From Ogataea parapolymorpha DL-1 (Eukaryota > Ascomycota > Pichiomycetes > Pichiales > Pichiaceae), in NCBI RefSeq assembly GCF_000187245.1, contig NC_027860.1, positions 930,001-994,000 on the forward strand: DNA of 64,000 nucleotides, read 5' to 3'. The translations under genes and the position numbers were made by a program. The notes beneath the pieces were generated by a model. The model was given only the letters and a program-made list of their open reading frames with translations, was not told the DNA's origin and searched no databases. Positions 54,402 through 63,446 of this stretch are shown piece by piece. Position 1 is the first letter of the stretch; each line of letters starts with the position of its first letter.

Positions 54402-55769
54402 ATGGACGAGCTGCTTTTCTACAACTCAGTTGGTGACCCCTCCAAAAAACATTCTACCTCGTTTGGGTTTTTGTCTAGTATTCATTCGTCGCAACATATT
54501 GGTCAATATCGCCAATGTTACTCGAACGTTAACGGCACAGCACTCACTGGGGTTGGTGGTGAGCACAAGGTTATTGTCGCGTGCAAAGGCAAGGCACTCA
54601 TTCAGGTATACTTACACGGAAAGGAGTCGCCCGAACAGACTATCCCTTTGCCAGAAGAAATCAGCTGTCTCGAAATCTTTCCACATCCAGATTCTCAAAG
54701 ATCGTGGCTTTTGGTTGCAGGAGCAGTGAGCGGTCGCTTATACGTCTGGGAACTTGACTCTGGCCTTCTTCTCACAGTGAAAGAGAGCCATTATCAGTCT
54801 GTGGGAGTGATTAAGTGCTCTAAAGGATATATTGTGAGTGGAGGAGCAGACTCCAGAATTGTCGTTTGGAAAGTTTTGGATATTCTTTCCGACTCCCATA
54901 AACCCTATGCTATATTCACTGATCATACTCTACCAATTACTGACATATGTATAAGTTCTGGGCTCATTAATGACATGAAATTGTGGTCTGTCTCCACAGA
55001 CCAGACTGTGCGCTGCTACGATTTGACCTCTTTGGCTTTGGTTACAACGTTCGTCGCACAGCACCCCATCCAGTCCATTGCAGCAGACCCGGCATTCAGA
55101 TGTCTATATATTGGACTAGCCAACGGAACCATTCGGATGATAAATCTGTTTCAAGCATCTCCACAAACACAGATATGGGAGCAAGTTGGTGGTTTTGGCA
55201 AAATCATCACCTTGAAAGACGACACAGACCTGCGCGAAACCTTCACTAACCATCAGATTGGAGAAAACCCAGTGACCAAAGTTGCAGTTTCGTTCGATGG
55301 CACACAAATTGTCAGTGGCGACAGCAACGGAAAAGTGTTGGTTTTGGACGTGGCCACGAAACAAACTGTGCGCACCTTGAAACAGCTTGCTGGGCCTGTC
55401 TCAAATCTAAAACTATTTAGACTGGAGGCTAATGTTGTGAACAATTCTGCACTGAAGACTGCTGTGCGAACAATTCCCGTCCTCAAAAGAAATCTTGTGG
55501 AGGATTCAGACCTCCAAAAGCATGAGGTTCATAGAAAATTCACTGACTCTCAAAGTGTTCAACAACTTAACCTTGAAAACTTCTTAGACACTGTTAAATC
55601 AGAACAGAGGTGGTTCTCTAATTTCACTGGAGTTGACTCGACTGTCAAGCAAACTAAAGAGAATGTGAGATCCGAGTTGGAAGAGCTGAAAGAGTCTTAT
55701 GCAAGCATGAAATCCAAGTATGATGCACTCTATGACGAACACTCCAAGCTTTTAATGAATAGTAAATAG
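54402..55769 (+). CDS. IPI3: Rix1-complex WD-repeat protein Ipi3
   Basis: Subunit of the Rix1-Ipi1-Ipi3 complex, needed for pre-60S maturation and reported to act in pre-replicative complex assembly. The 455-residue product starts MDELLFYNSVGD and contains WD-type blades: 'LLVAGAVSGRLYVWELDSGL', 'GYIVSGGADSRIVVWKVLDI', 'LWSVSTDQTVRCYDL' and 'VAVSFDGTQIVSGDSNGKVL'. 'LPLPEEISCLEIFPHP' and 'VWELDSGLLLTVKESHYQSV' match yeast Ipi3 (555 residues). The C-terminus is a coiled coil ('VRSELEELKESYASMKSKYD') that in the family binds partners. The ATG at 54402 was used, since the earlier codon is TTG. It is convergent with SNRNP27 (7 bp). Confidence 0.88.
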   Translation: MDELLFYNSVGDPSKKHSTSFGFLSSIHSSQHIGQYRQCYSNVNGTALTGVGGEHKVIVACKGKALIQVYLHGKESPEQTIPLPEEISCLEIFPHPDSQRSWLLVAGAVSGRLYVWELDSGLLLTVKESHYQSVGVIKCSKGYIVSGGADSRIVVWKVLDILSDSHKPYAIFTDHTLPITDICISSGLINDMKLWSVSTDQTVRCYDLTSLALVTTFVAQHPIQSIAADPAFRCLYIGLANGTIRMINLFQASPQTQIWEQVGGFGKIITLKDDTDLRETFTNHQIGENPVTKVAVSFDGTQIVSGDSNGKVLVLDVATKQTVRTLKQLAGPVSNLKLFRLEANVVNNSALKTAVRTIPVLKRNLVEDSDLQKHEVHRKFTDSQSVQQLNLENFLDTVKSEQRWFSNFTGVDSTVKQTKENVRSELEELKESYASMKSKYDALYDEHSKLLMNSK

Positions 55770-55776
55770 AATTAAC

Positions 55777-56205
55777 TCATTTCTTCTTCTTCCTGGGTGG
55801 TGAGAGTGGGCGATTGAATCCTTTTTCACGGTTCATGTACTGGCGATATTCAGTTCTAGGTAATTTTTTGGCACCAAAAGCGGCATTACCATTGACTTTC
55901 TTGTTTTTAGTCGATCCAAAGCCATCAAATCCAATTATAGATGACAATCCTGGCTCACTTTCAACAAGTGGCTCCTCTTCGTTATCAGAAAACCGTCGGC
56001 CACGGTCCTCTTCGTCCATATTGTCCTTTACCGAATCCGTTTCTTCTTTGTTTTCCGGGGATGCTTCAGAACCATCGTTAGATTCAGCGACTCTATCATG
56101 GCCTGTTGACTTGCCATTTTCTTCGAGCGGCGGCTTCACATTACTGCTTGTCTGTAGCTTTTCGGCCGTCTCCCGGTCTTTGAGCTTTATCTGTATTTTT
56201 GGCAT
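55777..56205 (-). CDS. U4/U6.U5 tri-snRNP protein SNRNP27-like
   Basis: Homologue of the animal tri-snRNP 27K protein, which in C. elegans affects 5' splice-site choice. The 142-residue product has a charged, disordered N-terminus with SP sites, then the conserved module: 'GLSSIIGFDGFGSTKNKKVN' at about 87-106, and near the end 'RTEYRQYMNREKGFNRPLSP' (about 117-136), the 'YRQYMNR..GFNRPL' signature of the family (Pfam SNRNP27). A basic PPRKKKK tail follows. I do not recall an S. cerevisiae counterpart. It is convergent with IPI3 (7 bp) and divergent from NOP6 with 39 bp between starts. Its relevance to the very short introns in this window is discussed in the findings. Confidence 0.9.
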   Translation of the reverse strand: MPKIQIKLKDRETAEKLQTSSNVKPPLEENGKSTGHDRVAESNDGSEASPENKEETDSVKDNMDEEDRGRRFSDNEEEPLVESEPGLSSIIGFDGFGSTKNKKVNGNAAFGAKKLPRTEYRQYMNREKGFNRPLSPPRKKKK

Positions 56206-56244
56206 ATTTTTTTTTTATCTAAAAAAAAATTTGCTTGATCTTCA

Positions 56245-56841
56245 ATGTCTGAAAAGCTTACGAAAAAGCAACTGAAAGCGCTTCAGTTCAAGTCCAAAAA
56301 CTCTGAAAAGGCTGCTGAAACGCTAGAGAAAGTGATACAGACGAAGCAGGAGCCGCAGAAGAAAAATAAGACCCGCAGAAGAAAGTCATCGCAGGAGAAG
56401 AAAGATCGCAAAATTCTTTTTATAGGGAATTTACCTTATAATGTGTCGAACGAAGATCTTGAGAAACACTTCAAAAGCTCAAGTCCTGATAAAATTCGAA
56501 TTCGTCAAGAAAAAGGCATAGCTTTTTTGGAGTTTGAAACCGAAACAGAGGATTACGTTAAAAGAGTGGAAGCAGCGCTGAAGATGCACCATACAATCAT
56601 GAATAATCGAAAGATAAACGTGGAATTGACGGTTGGTGGTGGAGGAAACTCTAAACAGCGGATCACCAAAATCAAATCTAAAAACGAGAAGCTTGAGAAG
56701 AGACGTAAACAACTGGAACTCAAACGTCACAAGCATGAGTTGGAAAAACGCAGCGCGAACACTGATAATACTGACAAGGACGAGCCCCTGACATCCGGTT
56801 CATCGATCCATCCTTCGAGAAAGCAACTAATTGATAAATAG
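56245..56841 (+). CDS. NOP6: Nucleolar RRM protein Nop6
   Basis: Non-essential nucleolar factor of the early 90S/small-subunit processome. The 198-residue product (yeast Nop6 225) has a lysine-rich leader, an RRM at about 54-130 with RNP2 'KILFIGNLPYNVS' and RNP1-like 'RQEKGIAFLEFETE', and directly after it the strongly diagnostic 'KINVELTVGGGGNSKQRITK', shared with yeast Nop6 (ELTVGGGGNS). The C-terminus is a basic coil ending 'SIHPSRKQLIDK', again as in yeast (IHPDR). The divergent promoter with SNRNP27 is only 39 bp, between a T10 run and an A9 run. Confidence 0.93.
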   Translation: MSEKLTKKQLKALQFKSKNSEKAAETLEKVIQTKQEPQKKNKTRRRKSSQEKKDRKILFIGNLPYNVSNEDLEKHFKSSSPDKIRIRQEKGIAFLEFETETEDYVKRVEAALKMHHTIMNNRKINVELTVGGGGNSKQRITKIKSKNEKLEKRRKQLELKRHKHELEKRSANTDNTDKDEPLTSGSSIHPSRKQLIDK

Positions 56842-56902
56842 TGATGTAATCGGTAATGTCGAGGAACTGAACGATCTATATGTCTAGCAGTGATTTGTGT
56901 CT

Positions 56903-57556
56903 TTAAAGAATAGTGCATTTTTTGCTCTTTTTGACTTTCTTTTGGACTGGCTGGGCAGGTAGCGGCGTATTCTGCTTCATATTTGCTGCTTGGCTCGCCT
57001 TCCTTTCCTCCGTTGGAGGATGTAGAACTGCTTTAATTGCATATTCGAAAATTTCGCTGACACCTTGTTGCGAAGCAGCTGAGCATTCCATGTAATCTAT
57101 ACATCCTACCTCCTTTGCTAGCTTTCTACCTTGCTCGAAGCTGATCGGGCTCTGCCCATACTCTTCCAGTTGGTCAAGAACATGTGGATCATCCCTCAAA
57201 TCCAGCTTGGTGCCTACAAGCAAAATCAAAACATTTTTCGGAGAATGATGCTTGATTTCTGGGATCCACTTGTTTTTCACATTGACAAAGGATGAAGGTT
57301 CCACAAGGGAGAAGCAGATGATGAAGATTTCGGTTTGTTGATATGAAAGAGGCCTCAGACGGTCATACTCTTCCTGGCCTGCAGTATCCCACAGATTGAG
57401 CGTGACTCTCTCATCGTCGACCATCAGATTAGCGGAATAATTATCGAAAACAGTTGGCACGTAGTCCTGAGGAAACTGGTTCGTGGTGTAGGAGATCAGA
57501 AGGCAGGTCTTTCCGACTGCGCCGTCTCCAACAACCACACACTTTATGCTTCTCAT
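56903..57556 (-). CDS. RAC1: Rac1-type Rho GTPase
   Basis: Small GTPase for actin polarity and filamentous growth. In S. cerevisiae the Rac-like role is taken by the divergent Rho5. Visible: the P-loop '[14 protein letters not shown]' (10-23), the switch I '[13 protein letters not shown]', '[16 protein letters not shown]' (switch II), '[10 protein letters not shown]', the Rho insert with an expanded '[20 protein letters not shown]', and '[16 protein letters not shown]'. The C-terminus has a polybasic stretch, KKVKKSKK, and the CaaX box CTIL, predicting geranylgeranylation. At 217 residues it is slightly longer than animal Rac1 (192), owing to the tail. The gene is preceded by the largest gap in the window. 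Confidence 0.93.
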   Translation of the reverse strand: MRSIKCVVVGDGAVGKTCLLISYTTNQFPQDYVPTVFDNYSANLMVDDERVTLNLWDTAGQEEYDRLRPLSYQQTEIFIICFSLVEPSSFVNVKNKWIPEIKHHSPKNVLILLVGTKLDLRDDPHVLDQLEEYGQSPISFEQGRKLAKEVGCIDYMECSAASQQGVSEIFEYAIKAVLHPPTEERKASQAANMKQNTPLPAQPVQKKVKKSKKCTIL

Positions 57557-58328
57557 TATGTTTGGTGGGATTCAACCGAAAAAAGTTGGAAAACGTTCGA
57601 TCACACTGGCAGTCGAGAAATTTTTCGCTCAATCAGGAAATCGAAATATCAGGACCGATTTTACGCGTTGGTGATGGCTTGATATCGAATTCATGCCGAT
57701 AAGTATCATTACAAAATTGCGGTCTTCTCAAGGGGATCTGCTCTATCCGTCGCTTCCCTTGGACTCATAAACATTAGTGTCAGTGCTATTAATAACTCAT
57801 GCGTCGTCGCTGTATTTGTCGTGGGCGATGTACATTTTAGCGCGCTTGCAAGGTTCCAATTTCCTGAGCAATAAGTTTGATTGCTCTATTTGCTTTAATA
57901 GCACACATCAGGCAACAAAAACGAGAGTTTTTGAAATGCTCCCCCTTATTAGTGCGTTTCGCTTACGCAGTGATTTTTAAGCTGCATTATAATTTCCTAA
58001 AGCAATAAATTGTGATTGGCATAAATGCTGCTATTGCAGTTGTAGATGCAGAATCCGACTGAAATATTCATACTTTGTATATTTTGTCATAAATGCTTCA
58101 GCGTTTATTCCAAATGGTAGCAACATCTGGCGTCTTCAGCTTCCTTGAGTTGCCAAATCACTGGGCGGTATAGTGTTTATTTTATGATGAATCCCCACTT
58201 GCAGGGATGCATCAAACACTATAAATTGACGCTTCCTCCCTATTTACCTTTTCGACTTCTCTTCTTTCGTCAAGTTATACAAGTTTTATACCGTTCGTTG
58301 CAAACACTGAACAACTCACAATCCACCA
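57557..58328. other. Divergent intergenic region between RAC1 and the GPI-protein gene
   Basis: At 772 bp this is the largest gene-free stretch. TATAAAT at 58220-58226 lies about 100 bp before the small GPI-protein gene. Such long leaders are usual for cell-wall protein genes. I looked for tRNA B-boxes, short split genes with GTRWGT...CTAAC patterns and repeats, and found none that I can support. Two open frames (57777-57980 and 58145-58456) have no family features; the latter overlaps the GPI gene in another frame. Confidence 0.45.
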
Positions 58329-58574
58329 ATGCAATTCGTTACCGTGTTCCTTATGGCTGCCTCGGCCTTCGCTGCATCTACTGCTGTCACCGAATCTACC
58401 ACCCAAACTTCGGTTGTCTCGGTCACCGTTACTTCATGCGATTCCTCTGTCACTGACTGTCCATTTTCGAACAGCAGCGCGCCAGTCTCAACTTACGAGG
58501 GTGGTGCCCCAATTCATGGTTCTTTTTACGCTGCTGGAGCTGCCGCTCTTGCAGCAGGTGCTTTCCTTCTCTAA
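58329..58574 (+). CDS. Small GPI-anchored cell-wall protein
   Basis: An 81-residue secretory protein. A signal peptide of about 15 residues (MQFVTVFLMAASAFA) is followed by a Ser/Thr/Val-rich segment with two cysteines ('SVTVTSCDSSVTDCPFS') and one N-glycosylation sequon (NSS). The short spacer leads to a C-terminal hydrophobic GPI-attachment tail (SFYAAGAAALAAGAFLL) with a small-residue omega site just before it. After processing only about 45 residues would remain, so it is likely a minor wall or membrane decoration, as in many small yeast mannoproteins. No family assignment. It has a TATA box about 100 bp upstream and a long promoter. Confidence 0.8.
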   Translation: MQFVTVFLMAASAFAASTAVTESTTQTSVVSVTVTSCDSSVTDCPFSNSSAPVSTYEGGAPIHGSFYAAGAAALAAGAFLL

Positions 58575-58951
58575 GGTTAACGGTTGCGATGCTAATTTGT
58601 TTATTGTTTAACCAGGAATCTGTTTGCGTTTCTTCCTTTTTTGCAGAGGTGGGCGGTTGACTCTACGTAATTAGCGCGTTAGACCTGATTAATTGTACCG
58701 GTTTTTTCCTCAAATTGTAATGTTGTTGATTGATATTAACAGTACTTGTTTGCACCTTCCGTGTTGATCGTATATGGCCGTGAGGCAACTGTGCGGCCGG
58801 TTTTCAGGGGAATAAATATACTCTGGCTACCTATCGTCGCGTCGCTCGACGAAACCTGTACGAGAAATATTATTTCCCACCCTAGAAAATATTGTATTTG
58901 AACATTGTTTAGCTAGTGTTCAGTACAACACTCAATCACAGTGTCCTTACT
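58575..58951. other. Intergenic region between the GPI-protein gene and the ArfGAP gene
   Basis: A 377-bp stretch: GPI-protein 3' end and ArfGAP promoter. TCGTCG (58835-58840) and CGACGA (58848-58853) form a small inverted pair that I regard as incidental. An AATAAATA near 58810 could be a TATA-like element. No gene was seen. Confidence 0.45.
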
Positions 58952-61339
58952 ATGGACGTCTTTGTATCGATACTATTGAGCGATGTTCAAGTTAATCGCG
59001 GTTCCTCGAAGCTAACGAAAGTGACATTCAAGACACAGACCCAACAGGCGGTGGAAATCGACCTAGTTGCGAAGAAAATATCACAAACAACACCTATGGA
59101 ATTCATTCAAGATCGATCAAAGCTTTTATTGAAACTCCCTTCCTCATTCAGCATTGTTGAGGCCAAATTTGTAAAAGGCTCCAATTTGTACTTAATCGAA
59201 TCTATCGATGCGGATAATAAAGCGATGAAACATCCGATTGAAGCAGATTCTACCCAGATGACCATTCAGCTCAGCTCGAAACTTAACGGAAAGTTTACTT
59301 TGCAACTAAAGGAGGGTAGCCAGACCCTTTCCAAATTGTCGGTCTATTTCTATAGTGATACGTCAAGCTCTGGTCCTTCACAAAAAACCGAAATTATTCA
59401 TCCTGCAAACTTAACAGACCATTCGGGGAATCCATTCCCAATATCGTTGGAAGACGGACCCGTCTTCCGCGAAACACTTAATGATTACGAAACCAAAATT
59501 ACGAAATTAAAGCAAGCAATACGGTCTACGAATGACCTTTTAATTAACTATGAATCCTTATCCAATCAGCTTTATAATTCCAGAGCATCGCTCATAAAGT
59601 CCTTTAGCGTCATCGAATCCACTTTTCCAACTTTCTACTATTGTGAATTTGACAAATCTATTGTTTATTCATTCGAGAACCTAACGGATGAGAACAAGTC
59701 TGCCATAAGGCAGCTGAAATCCAGACTCTCGTCAACTAATAAACTCTCCGGACTAGAATCATATTTGGCATCCAAGAAACGAGTGTTCGAGGACGAAAGC
59801 AAAAAGTATTACGATTGGCTCTCGAGATTACTTAGTTCAGGCAAGTCGAAAGACGATAAACTTCTTCAGAAAAGAAAGAGCTTTGAATTGGCCAAGATTG
59901 ACTATTTTGTTTTTCTTTTCGACACGCTTGTTGACCTTGTTTTAGACTTTTGCAACCCTCAAAACCCCTTCATCAATGCATACAGCTCCTCAAAATCACA
60001 GCGGCAGAAAATCAGAGCAGCAGTGGAACGCGCCTCTTCAATGGCTGAACTGAATGCAGAATTATCCAAGATTCATGGCATTGCAGGCCCTAACAAGTCT
60101 GGTATCCTGTTTACCCAAGGTGGCCAAGGAAAGTCTGGTTGGCACAAGCAATGGGTGGTGCTCAATAATGGTAAACTTTCCGAGTTCATGGACTGGCGAA
60201 AAGGCACGTCAAGGCGTAACGAACCTATCGATATTTCTTTATCAAGCATCAAACCATTGGATATGGAAAAGCGCAAAAACTGTTTCAGGGTCATCACTAG
60301 TACTGGTATAGAACACTATTTTCAAGCGACCTCTGAGGAAGATCGCGATTCCTGGATTCAAGCATTGTATGATGCAGGTCAACAGATTAATTTCCATAAG
60401 TCCAGAGGTGACTTGGCCGGGGATCCACTTTTTGTGAATGCTAAAAAGACAAGAGAGATACAGTCTTCGAGCAACGACTCGAAAAAGGAATCCCTACAAA
60501 ATGACGGCAGGCAGCGAAGAGTGTCCTCGGTTTCCTTAGAGAATCTGCGCATGGTTCAAAAAGCCGACAGCAGCAATACTCGCTGTAGCGAATGTGGATC
60601 AACAGAGTCAGTTGAGTGGATTTCTATGAATCTACTTGTTATCTTCTGTGTCAAATGCTCTTCTTGCCACAGATCGCTTGGGACCTCTATATCTAAAGTC
60701 CGCTCACTCAAATTAGATGTTTTTACTCAGGAAGGCTATAAACTTTTGCAGTACATTAACAACAAGTCAAGCAATGCTATATATGAGGAGTTGTTGCCCA
60801 AGGAATCTCACATTAGCCCTGATTCTAACGATAAAGATCGGCTGAGGTTCATCACCAATAAGTATGCTGCGAAACAATACGTGAATCAAAAAGACGCTTC
60901 AAAAGCTTCTGAGTTTTTGATCCATGGCGTTCGAACTCATAATATTCCAGAAATAAGCAAAAGTTTTGCGCTTGGCGTTGATCGTGATCTGAAATTATAC
61001 AAGCCGACTGATCAGCTCACAAACCTGGAACCTCCTGCATTTTCTGTCTTGGAGTATGCTTTAAATTATCCCTCTTTAGAGGGCAAGGACAAATCTATCA
61101 AAGTTTTCGATCTCGCTGAGTATCTCATTCTGAATGGAACAAAATGTGGAGACAAGGTCCAGAATGTTATAGGCTTATCCCCCGAAGCATTGGATTATTG
61201 GCAATCAAAAATTGACCGCTTTAAAGGAAACTCTACTAAAACCCCAACTACCCAACTGTTATCTCAAACAGCCGCAGCACCAAAGTCTACACCCAAGGAA
61301 CATAAATTCAATCTTCTCAAAAAGAAGATGAAAAACTGA
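58952..61339 (+). CDS. AGE1: BAR-PH-ArfGAP protein, Age1-like
   Basis: Arf GTPase-activating protein of post-Golgi trafficking. The 795-residue product has an N-terminal beta-rich region, a BAR-like coiled region at about 170-375 ('NDYETKITKLKQAIRSTNDL', 'RKSFELAKIDYFVFLFDTLV'), a PH domain at about 380-480 ('SGILFTQGGQGKSGWHKQWV', 'YFQATSEEDRDSWIQALYDA') and an ArfGAP zinc finger at about 543-650. The zinc finger holds C-X2-C-X16-C-X2-C ('RCSECGSTESVEWI' and 'FCVKCSSCHRSLGTSISKVR') and the catalytic arginine in HRSLG. S. cerevisiae Age1 is 482 residues and is adjacent to SPS1, as here. The ATG at 58952 was chosen over a GTG upstream. Confidence 0.82.
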   Translation: MDVFVSILLSDVQVNRGSSKLTKVTFKTQTQQAVEIDLVAKKISQTTPMEFIQDRSKLLLKLPSSFSIVEAKFVKGSNLYLIESIDADNKAMKHPIEADSTQMTIQLSSKLNGKFTLQLKEGSQTLSKLSVYFYSDTSSSGPSQKTEIIHPANLTDHSGNPFPISLEDGPVFRETLNDYETKITKLKQAIRSTNDLLINYESLSNQLYNSRASLIKSFSVIESTFPTFYYCEFDKSIVYSFENLTDENKSAIRQLKSRLSSTNKLSGLESYLASKKRVFEDESKKYYDWLSRLLSSGKSKDDKLLQKRKSFELAKIDYFVFLFDTLVDLVLDFCNPQNPFINAYSSSKSQRQKIRAAVERASSMAELNAELSKIHGIAGPNKSGILFTQGGQGKSGWHKQWVVLNNGKLSEFMDWRKGTSRRNEPIDISLSSIKPLDMEKRKNCFRVITSTGIEHYFQATSEEDRDSWIQALYDAGQQINFHKSRGDLAGDPLFVNAKKTREIQSSSNDSKKESLQNDGRQRRVSSVSLENLRMVQKADSSNTRCSECGSTESVEWISMNLLVIFCVKCSSCHRSLGTSISKVRSLKLDVFTQEGYKLLQYINNKSSNAIYEELLPKESHISPDSNDKDRLRFITNKYAAKQYVNQKDASKASEFLIHGVRTHNIPEISKSFALGVDRDLKLYKPTDQLTNLEPPAFSVLEYALNYPSLEGKDKSIKVFDLAEYLILNGTKCGDKVQNVIGLSPEALDYWQSKIDRFKGNSTKTPTTQLLSQTAAAPKSTPKEHKFNLLKKKMKN

Positions 61340-61418
61340 ATTATATTGAGGGAGCAAAAAATAAAAGGGCAGGCAGGCGTTAATTATTTAATAAAATCAC
61401 CTCCATTTATTATTCTCG

Positions 61419-62858
61419 ATGGATGAGGGAGCCGACCATGCTTTTGATTTTGATCAACATGACCCAATGAACCTTGTGCGTTTGGGCGAATGTATTGGCA
61501 GGGGTAACTTTGGAGATGTTTACAAGGGAGAACTCGTGAAGACCTCACAAGTGGTTGCAGTTAAAATTATTGACCTTGAGAAGTCAGAGGACGACATTCC
61601 TGTTTTGATCCAGGAAATCAAATTTCTGAAAGGACTCAAGTCTCCGTATATCACGAATTGCTATGAGACGTATATTAAAGATGTGACTATGTGGATTGTT
61701 ATGGAGTATTGTGGCGCTGGATCCTGTGCTGACTTTCTCAAATGTTTCAAAAAATTAGACGAGAGGGTTGTTGCCTTCATCTTGCGAGATACCGTTCGAG
61801 GTTTGGAGTACCTTCATTCAATGAATAAAGTGCATAGAGACGTGAAGGCAGCAAATATCTTGGTCACAGATCACGGACAAATCAAACTGGCGGATTTTGG
61901 TGTGAGCGGACAGCTCACAGAGACTATGAACAAGAAGGAGACGTTTGTGGGCACCCCATTTTGGATGGCTCCTGAGATAATATTAAGACGTGATGGCTAT
62001 AATGAAAAAGTCGACATTTGGTCTTTAGGTATCACGGCTATCGAGCTGGTAACTGGATTCCCTCCCTATTCTAATGAAGAGCCAATGCGGGCAATATTTG
62101 AGATTCCTGATCGTCCGGCACCTATTTTAACAGGGGATCAGTACAGTGTTTATTTGAAACAGTTTGTGAAAGACTGTTTAAACAAAGAGCCAAGCCGAAG
62201 ACCATCGGCCAAAGCTCTGTTGAAAACAAAGTTTCTCTACAAGTTCAAGAGCAGATATAGTCCCATGCTACCTCTAATCACTGAGAAGAAATCTAAGATG
62301 CAGAGATTCAAGAAAAAACCCAAATTCTCGTTAAATTTTGAAGAGAAGCGTAGTGGCCAAGACATCCACTGGGACTTTGATCCAACGGTCAAATTGACCT
62401 CTCTGCAAATCAGCCATGGCAACCATTCGTCGCCTTCTGTTGGGTCGTCAGGCGGTATGGATGAAAATGAAATGCATAGTGATCACGAAAATAGCATACT
62501 GAGACCGGATACCGCTGTCACCCCTTCTACTTCACCATTATACAACCAGCGGTCTGAGCATACAAGGACATCTAAACCACCGACTTCAGGACAACGGGCC
62601 AGCAACAGCACTTCTTACCCAGCCATGAATTCCAGGGAATCTGTTTCTGTCAAAGAAAACGTTGACCCCCGAGGCCAGTATTTCTACAATAATTTGATCC
62701 GCGATTCGTTTGATAGCATCAGTCATCAATCACAATCCCAGCGTTTCAGAAAAAATCTCGAGCAATTGAAAACTGTCATGTACGAGATGGAAATGCGTAA
62801 TCCAGGGTTCTGTGAATTGTTGTGTCACAAAATCTTTAATAGCATGCTTCAAAGTTGA
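61419..62858 (+). CDS. SPS1: Germinal-centre-type Ste20-family protein kinase Sps1
   Basis: Serine/threonine kinase of the GCK III/Mst-Ysk type. Yeast Sps1 (490 residues, against 479 here) controls spore-wall formation and meiotic exit. The kinase domain covers about 17-275: 'LGECIGRGNFGDVYKGEL', VAVKIIDLE with the catalytic lysine, 'MEYCGAGSCADFLKC', 'VHRDVKAANILVTDHG', 'LADFGVSGQ' and the GCK activation segment 'KKETFVGTPFWMAPEII'. A linker containing 'KKSKMQRFKKKPKFSLNFEE' and a Ser-rich region lead to a conserved C-terminal helix, 'NLEQLKTVMYEMEMRNPGFC'. Neighbourhood with AGE1 and SNA2 matches S. cerevisiae YDR523C-YDR525W-A. Confidence 0.9.
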   Translation: MDEGADHAFDFDQHDPMNLVRLGECIGRGNFGDVYKGELVKTSQVVAVKIIDLEKSEDDIPVLIQEIKFLKGLKSPYITNCYETYIKDVTMWIVMEYCGAGSCADFLKCFKKLDERVVAFILRDTVRGLEYLHSMNKVHRDVKAANILVTDHGQIKLADFGVSGQLTETMNKKETFVGTPFWMAPEIILRRDGYNEKVDIWSLGITAIELVTGFPPYSNEEPMRAIFEIPDRPAPILTGDQYSVYLKQFVKDCLNKEPSRRPSAKALLKTKFLYKFKSRYSPMLPLITEKKSKMQRFKKKPKFSLNFEEKRSGQDIHWDFDPTVKLTSLQISHGNHSSPSVGSSGGMDENEMHSDHENSILRPDTAVTPSTSPLYNQRSEHTRTSKPPTSGQRASNSTSYPAMNSRESVSVKENVDPRGQYFYNNLIRDSFDSISHQSQSQRFRKNLEQLKTVMYEMEMRNPGFCELLCHKIFNSMLQS

Positions 62859-62966
62859 GAAAAAAAAGCCCTATTATTCCGCATTCTAGTAAAATATCTT
62901 CTTGCACTGCCTTACAGCAATCTTCTGGAGACAAACTCATAAAAAGTTGTAGAAAAACTTACAGCC

Positions 62967-63209
62967 ATGCACGCTAGAGATTGGTTATTGGCCTTCATTG
63001 GGGTGTTTTTACCGTTTGTTCCAGTTGGCATCAAACGCGGTATTTGTTCTGCAGACTTTTGGATCAACATTGCACTATGTTTCCTTGGCTTTTTACCAGC
63101 TCTGATACATTGCTGGTATATCATATCTTGCTATCCGCATGATACCCATACGAGGTATGCTGGAGTCACGCTACCTGGACGCGAACAACAGAATTATGGC
63201 AGCGTTTGA
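62967..63209 (+). CDS. SNA2: Sna2, PMP3-family small membrane protein
   Basis: An 80-residue protein (yeast Sna2 79) of the PMP3/UPF0057 family that travels to the vacuole. It begins MHARDWLLAFIGVFLPFVPV, matching yeast Sna2 at its 'MHARDW' start. Two transmembrane segments (about 6-22 and 32-53, 'FWINIALCFLGFLPALIHCW') flank a short loop. The cytosolic tail 'HDTHTRYAGV' and the final 'NYGSV' match the yeast sorting-signal region ending NYGSL. SNA2 is a neighbour of AGE1 and SPS1 in S. cerevisiae, which supports all three calls. Confidence 0.93.
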   Translation: MHARDWLLAFIGVFLPFVPVGIKRGICSADFWINIALCFLGFLPALIHCWYIISCYPHDTHTRYAGVTLPGREQQNYGSV

Positions 63210-63446
63210 TCTAGGTTCTAGTTTATGAAGGTGCACTTGAAAACGAGGTCTTAAATAACTTTGTGTATGTGGGGGAATATTTTATTTTGTTTACAAGTGT
63301 AATAAAGCACACTTATGAGCAGTGCGACAATCTTCAGCAGGAACATAAGCCTTGAGTTCCAACATGGGTATCTGAAAACCTTTTATACCTGCAGCCCGAC
63401 ACGAAGCCCGTCACAGTGTGGGTTAAAAGAATGGGAAACGAAGAAT

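Noticed and set aside
57557..58328. tRNA or other RNA gene in the largest gap
   Set aside because: No consistent A-box/B-box pair or cloverleaf was found by eye here or in other gaps. A GGTTCCAATTT near 57850 lacks a matching A-box.
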